Origin: Hofstenia miamia
Lineage: Eukaryota; Xenacoelomorpha; Acoela; Hofsteniidae
Direction: 5' to 3'
DNA: 24,403 bases
NCBI GenBank assembly: GCA_900660155.1
Contig: CABFPE010000436.1
Location: forward strand, 391,806-416,208
This document shows positions 20,874 through 24,403 of this stretch, piece after piece; within the stretch, counting starts at the first letter, position 1; every line of letters begins with the position of its first letter. Position numbers and translations under genes: made by a program. A model generated the notes under the pieces. The model worked only from the letters and a program-made list of their open reading frames with translations, was not told the DNA's origin and did no database searches.

Positions 20874-21631
20874 GGTAAAGGGTTCTTCTTTTACAATTAA
20901 AACATTCATTAAAAATTTAAAAAACACTCAAAAATGTTAGTGAAGTGAGGCTTTTGAAAGTGTCTTTCAAATTACATTTACCACTTGATCTTCTTACTGC
21001 TCAATACCTCAAAAATCCCCTATAAATTGTTTCCCATTACCATCCTTTCTAAACCCCAAGCAGCAAACACTTCTCCAATACTGCTGTTAGTCTCTCATAA
21101 ATACTTGTGAACTTTTTTGCTAATACCCATGTACCTCATCTCTGGTTAGCACCATCCACTTTGCCTATACAGTGATAATTTTATCCATGTTGAGCATATC
21201 TATGCGAAGTTTGAGGCTTTTAGCCCCAACAGCTGATTTTCTGTTGGTAACTTTAGGAATTTCTGCTGTGAAGTTCTACTTGACCCACTATTCCTATGGG
21301 ATTTGGTTGTTTCAATGCTCAGGAAATTAAAATTTCGTCAGACTTGGTACCAGAATGGGACTGAGACCCTAAAAGAAGAACGTGAAGCCTCAGATTCCAA
21401 AAATTTTTTCATGAATTTTTCAAAATTCCTTTTCCAAATGAAATGTATCCCATGAAATCACAAGTAAACATGATGGGCTAAGAATATTTACTTTTTATGC
21501 ATGTGGGGCCAATAATTTAGATGAAATTTGGCCTTGTACCAATAATGTATGGTCCTTTCAGACCCTTTGTGCAGAGAGGTCATTATCAAAATTTGGTTGT
21601 ACAAGTGGTTCAATGTCCACAGTGGTCAGTA

Positions 21632-21634
<3 letters not shown>
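20874..21634. other. Non-coding region, no gene recognised
   Basis: This lies where the rest of ORF2 of the neighbouring minus-strand LINE would be expected. I find no endonuclease or reverse transcriptase motif in it. Confidence 0.5.

Positions 21635-21635
<1 letters not shown>

Positions 21636-21662
<27 letters not shown>
21636..21662. repeat. (TA)n microsatellite
   Basis: About 13 TA units. It marks the point where recognisable LINE ORF2 sequence stops. Confidence 0.85.
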
Positions 21663-21823
21663 TTGAAGTTTTCAGAACAGTTTTTTAATTTGAATTCAAT
21701 TTCTTTTCCACTTAGGATATGACCTGGATTATTTTCTATGTCACCAGAAATGATTAATTTTAAAAGAAAAAAATACCTAATAATTTGTTTATAAATCAAT
21801 GTACTGAATTTGGTAGTACACAT
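21663..21823 (-). pseudogene. LINE ORF2 N-terminus with 2A-like motif
   Basis: The frame starts at ATG 21823 and reads into the (TA)n array. Residues 20-35 read LLKLIISGDIENNPGH (21719-21766). This matches the 2A consensus D-[VI]-E-x-N-P-G-P, with a hydrophobic run before SGDIE as in known LINE 2A sequences. The residue after NPG, normally Pro, is His here (CAT). In working 2A motifs the ribosome skips the Gly-Pro bond, so a cleaving function would not be expected from this copy. Published APE-type LINEs carry such motifs at the N-terminus of an ORF, ahead of the endonuclease. The endonuclease is missing here. The ORF1 stop at 21916-21918 lies 93 bases upstream. Confidence 0.7.
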
Positions 21824-21915
21824 GTAGTATTTAAGATGTGAGTGCTTTCTGTGTTGTGTTTGAATGTGAGCATGTATATAATATATAGTTACATTTTGAA
21901 AAGCAAAGTATATAA

Positions 21916-22439
21916 CTAAATAATAAATAAAAAAATTTGCTCAATTCCATTTTGAGAAAGATGTATGCCATCACGGGCTGAGAGGCTACTGTTGACAGCT
22001 CTTCATGACAATAAGAATTTATTGAAGACAGGGATGACGTTGAAGTTCTTGCAGAGATGCGTGATAGGACTTCATTGAATTCAGGAATGATGTGATTTCA
22101 TTGTAAGAGTCAATGTTTGTAGACAGGAGTGATTTCTAAGAAGTAGATGAAGCATGGTGAGAATTTGAGATGAATCATTTCAACTAGATGATTGATATTG
22201 GATTTAAAGGTTTGAACACCTGTGGAATGTATGGCATCAATTAGACCAATATTGAGGATAACAGAATTGATGTGAACTTTCAGATATTGTGAGATATTTT
22301 CAGCAAGAAGCCTAGAGTTCTGACCCTGATAAAAATGGATTGAAGTGGTTTGATTATGTAAAGGATTATGTGAGTGGACATATTTTAGAATGCTGTTTCC
22401 AATGATTAGTGATGATGTGCCAGGCTTGATAGATTTCAC
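21916..22439 (-). pseudogene. LINE ORF1 esterase (SGNH hydrolase-like), decayed
   Basis: The frame from 22439 reads KPGTSSLIIGNSILKYV, then SVILNIGLIDAIHSTG, ending near 22110. Further down, in another frame, ARDGIHLSQNGIEQI appears, with DGIH at 21961-21972, and a TAG follows at 21916-21918. These correspond to SGNH blocks I (GDS), III (GxND) and V (DxxH) of the esterase found in CR1/L2 ORF1. Block I has Asn for Asp (GNS, Ser kept). Block III has lost the Asn (GLID). Block V is intact. A frame change separates block III from block V, so this copy is inactive. More minus-strand frame lies upstream (22522-22959), but I recognise no domain there. Confidence 0.7.
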
Positions 22440-22819
22440 TTGTCTTTGGGGGTGAGAATTTCGTGCTTCATTAGATTTTTTTAGGAGACTAGGCTAATTT
22501 TTGAAAGAGACATAGCAATGTTCAAAGGAGAATCAGATATTTGTATAGAACATGATGTATTGATTGAATTAGCTGATTTTGTAGGAGAAGACTTGGTAAA
22601 TCATTAGAGATGGGTATCAATGAACATTTGAAAGGGAGCAGAAGAACTTCAGCAGTGTTTTCTTTGTTAAGCAGACTGAACATTTGATGAATTGGCATTT
22701 TCTTTTTATCTTTTATTAAAGATAATGCTGTATCAAGGATAGGTGCTTCAGTGAATAGCTTATCACATATCACTTTACAAGTGAGAGAGAAACCTGACCA
22801 TCTTTGATTGGAACAGACA

Positions 22820-22862
22820 TAATAATAATAATAATAATAACAAAAATAATAATAATAATAAA
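22820..22862. repeat. (AAT)n microsatellite between two LINEs
   Basis: ATAATAAT... with one interruption (CAAAA), about 14 units. It separates the minus-strand LINE (5' end to the left) from the plus-strand LINE to the right. Confidence 0.85.
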
Positions 22863-24403
22863 GTGGCAATGATGAGGCAACAAAATAGAGAATATCAGGA
22901 CAAGTAAGGCAGTATAGGACAGGTGCGTGGTAGGTAAGGGAAGAATATAGAAGCTGCAAGAGAAGAACCTAAACAGAGATTAGTTGCAGAAGCTGAGAAA
23001 CTGAGAAAATATAGGGCAAGGGCAAAGCAGGCAAGCAACAATATGAAATTTGAAACCCAAGAAGGAAAATTCTACAAAGAACTAGATGTAGGAGAAAAGG
23101 CTACAGCTAGAGCTAGCGAGGATGCAGTAAGGTTCTAGAAGAATATATGGGGAAGTGAGGGACAAGGGATAGAGAGTGTGCAGATGCAGAAGAAATTCAG
23201 GCAAGAAGATGAAGTAATCACAAAAGCAAAGCTGAAGGAGGCTCTAAAGAAGATGAAGAACTGGAAGGCGCCAGGCAGAGATAAGAGACATGGGTATTGG
23301 CTGAAGAAGTTCACAAGAGTTCATGAGAGACTAGCAGTAGCATTGGAGGAGTGCATGGTGAGTGGTTTCTGATACTGAAGCACCCAAAGAAATGCAGTGA
23401 GGCCAATAACATGTCTGCCAACAATTTGGAAATTGCTAACTTCTGAGATCTTAAGTAGGCTGGCATGTTGCATAGAACAGAACAGATTGATACCAGAGGA
23501 GCAGAAGGGATGTCGCACAAAGACGAGAGGATTCAAAGATCATTTGTTGATGGACCAGGCAGTAGTTAGGGAATTGTAAAAGAAGGAAGACAAATTTAAC
23601 AATGGCATATCACATAGGTGGCTATTGAGGACGCTACAGGCCAATGGCATTTCATGGAAATGGGATGAGTTTCTAGAGAGGGAGATGGGAAGGTGACAGA
23701 TTGAGATACATAAGCATAGGTTGAGGTTTCAACAGGGCATATTCCAGGAAGACAGCTTAGCACCATTCTTTTTTTGTAGTTAGCTTAATCCCTATTACAG
23801 AAAAGTTAAAGGAGACAGTCATAGGTTATATGCTGAAGAAGAATTTTAGATCAGCAAGTAACCTATGTACATGGACAACTTGAAGATGTATGTTAGTTCA
23901 AGGAAGATGTTGCAGAAGCAAGTGGAGATAATGGAGAAGACAATTAGAGATTCTGGTTTAGAATTTGGATTAGTAAAGTGTGCGACAATGACAATAATCA
24001 GAGGCAAGTGCATAGATGGAGATGGTTTGTTTATGAGCTGTAGGGATAATATTGATAAAGTCAAAGAGGGGTACAAGTAAGTAGGTGTGATAGAGAAAGA
24101 TAGAACAGATCATGAGGAAATGAGGACAAGGTTAAGAAAAAAAAACAAGAGGAGAGTAACGAAGGTACTACAGAAGTCAGCATTGAATGAACTGAATAGT
24201 ATAAAAGCAATTAATACATGGGAGATACCAGTGTTGAGATATTTGGCAGGAAGAGTGAGTTAGGACAAGAATCAATTGAGAAAATTAGACAGGGAGACAA
24301 GGAATATACTAGCAGCAGAGAGAGCATTCAACTTAAATGGAAATGTAGATAGGTTGTACATGGCAAGGCATAAAGGAGGGAAAGGACTGACTGGCAAAGA
24401 GTA
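22863..24403 (+). mobile_element. R2/NeSL-like LINE relic, continues past window end
   Basis: A plus-strand reverse transcriptase of the type annotated as R2-like Pol runs to the last base of the window. Recognisable protein starts near 22942 (AAREEPKQRLVAEAEKLRKY), so the N-terminal zinc finger region typical of this group is absent. The 5' limit near 22863 is set by the microsatellite. The part after the thumb, including the expected C-terminal nuclease, lies outside the window. Confidence 0.8.
22942..24403 (+). pseudogene. R2/NeSL-like reverse transcriptase, broken
   Basis: One frame carries most of the protein. Its blocks in order are KLRKYRARAKQ; KFYKELDVGEK; KNIWGSEGQG; LKKMKNWKAPGRDK (23241-23282); VRPITCLPTIWKLLTSEI (23397 on); EEQKGCRTKTRGFKDHLLMDQAVV; LRFQQGIFQEDSLAPFFF (about 23720-23775); MYMDNLKMYVSS (23865 on); GLEFGLVKCATMTIIRGK; and, towards the end, SIKAINTWEIPVLRYLAG and GNVDRLYMARHKGGKGL. 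Damage is plain. TAG at 23136 replaces an expected Trp (FW before KNIWG). Stops occur at 23373, 23577 and 24078. The palm segment with the first catalytic Asp (usual form AWIDYKKAFD) is deleted near 23605. The YMDD box is YMDN, and QGDS is QEDS. The enzyme cannot be active. Confidence 0.88.

Larger units (their letters stand above)
21635..22819 (-). mobile_element. 5' part of a CR1/L2-like LINE
   Basis: On the minus strand this holds an ORF1 with an SGNH-hydrolase (esterase) domain, then the start of ORF2 with a 2A-like motif. That is the arrangement known from APE-type non-LTR retrotransposons of the CR1/L2 group. The element breaks off at the (TA)n run at 21636-21662, before any endonuclease or reverse transcriptase. 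Retaining the 5' end but losing the 3' end is the reverse of normal LINE truncation, so a later deletion or rearrangement is likely. The upstream limit near 22819 is set only by the (AAT)n array. Confidence 0.65.

Noticed and set aside
1-24403. CRISPR arrays, tRNA or rRNA genes, self-cleaving ribozymes
   Set aside because: I looked for regular short repeats with spacers, T-arm-like GGTTCGAATC boxes and CTGATGA/GAAA hammerhead cores, and found none in convincing context. A tRNAscan or covariance-model scan would settle it.

Overview
This is AT-rich eukaryotic, almost certainly animal, DNA. It is gene-poor: one clear host gene sits in a long non-coding background with several transposon relics. 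The gene encodes a PPP1R3-type glycogen-targeting subunit of protein phosphatase 1, which is an animal family. The mix of piggyBac, a CR1/L2-like LINE carrying a 2A-type motif, and an R2/NeSL-like LINE points to an invertebrate such as a tunicate, cnidarian or mollusc. I cannot narrow it further from sequence alone.

Layout. 1-619: non-coding, with a 30-bp repeated motif. 620-1024: a 397-bp TTAA-flanked inverted-repeat element (MITE) carrying CCAAT and TATA boxes and a 49-codon, extremely cysteine-rich reading frame. 1066-3337: a ~1.1-kb sequence present twice in direct orientation, with a single N at the junction. 3338-8040: non-coding, with small AT repeats. 8058-9240: the single-exon PPP1R3-like gene on the minus strand, with its poly(A) signal. 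9241-12980: non-coding. 12981-13117: an orphan piggyBac fragment. 13414-15611: a piggyBac element with matching termini, TTAA target duplications and a decayed minus-strand transposase. 15612-17212: non-coding. 17213-18981: a second, nearly identical ~0.88-kb duplication, again with one N at the junction. 18982-21630: no genes, but a 112-bp tandem repeat. 21635-22819: the 5' half of a minus-strand LINE (ORF1 esterase, then an ORF2 start with a 2A-like motif). 22820-22862: an (AAT)n array. About 22863-24403: a plus-strand R2/NeSL-like reverse transcriptase relic that runs off the window.

The host gene works alone here; no pathway partners are visible. Two points matter most to a user. First, both large duplications begin and end exactly at an N. 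They are best read as overlapping contig ends or haplotypes joined by a one-base gap, not as biological duplications. Second, the most novel-looking item is the small cysteine-rich frame, with promoter-like boxes, inside the TTAA-type MITE.
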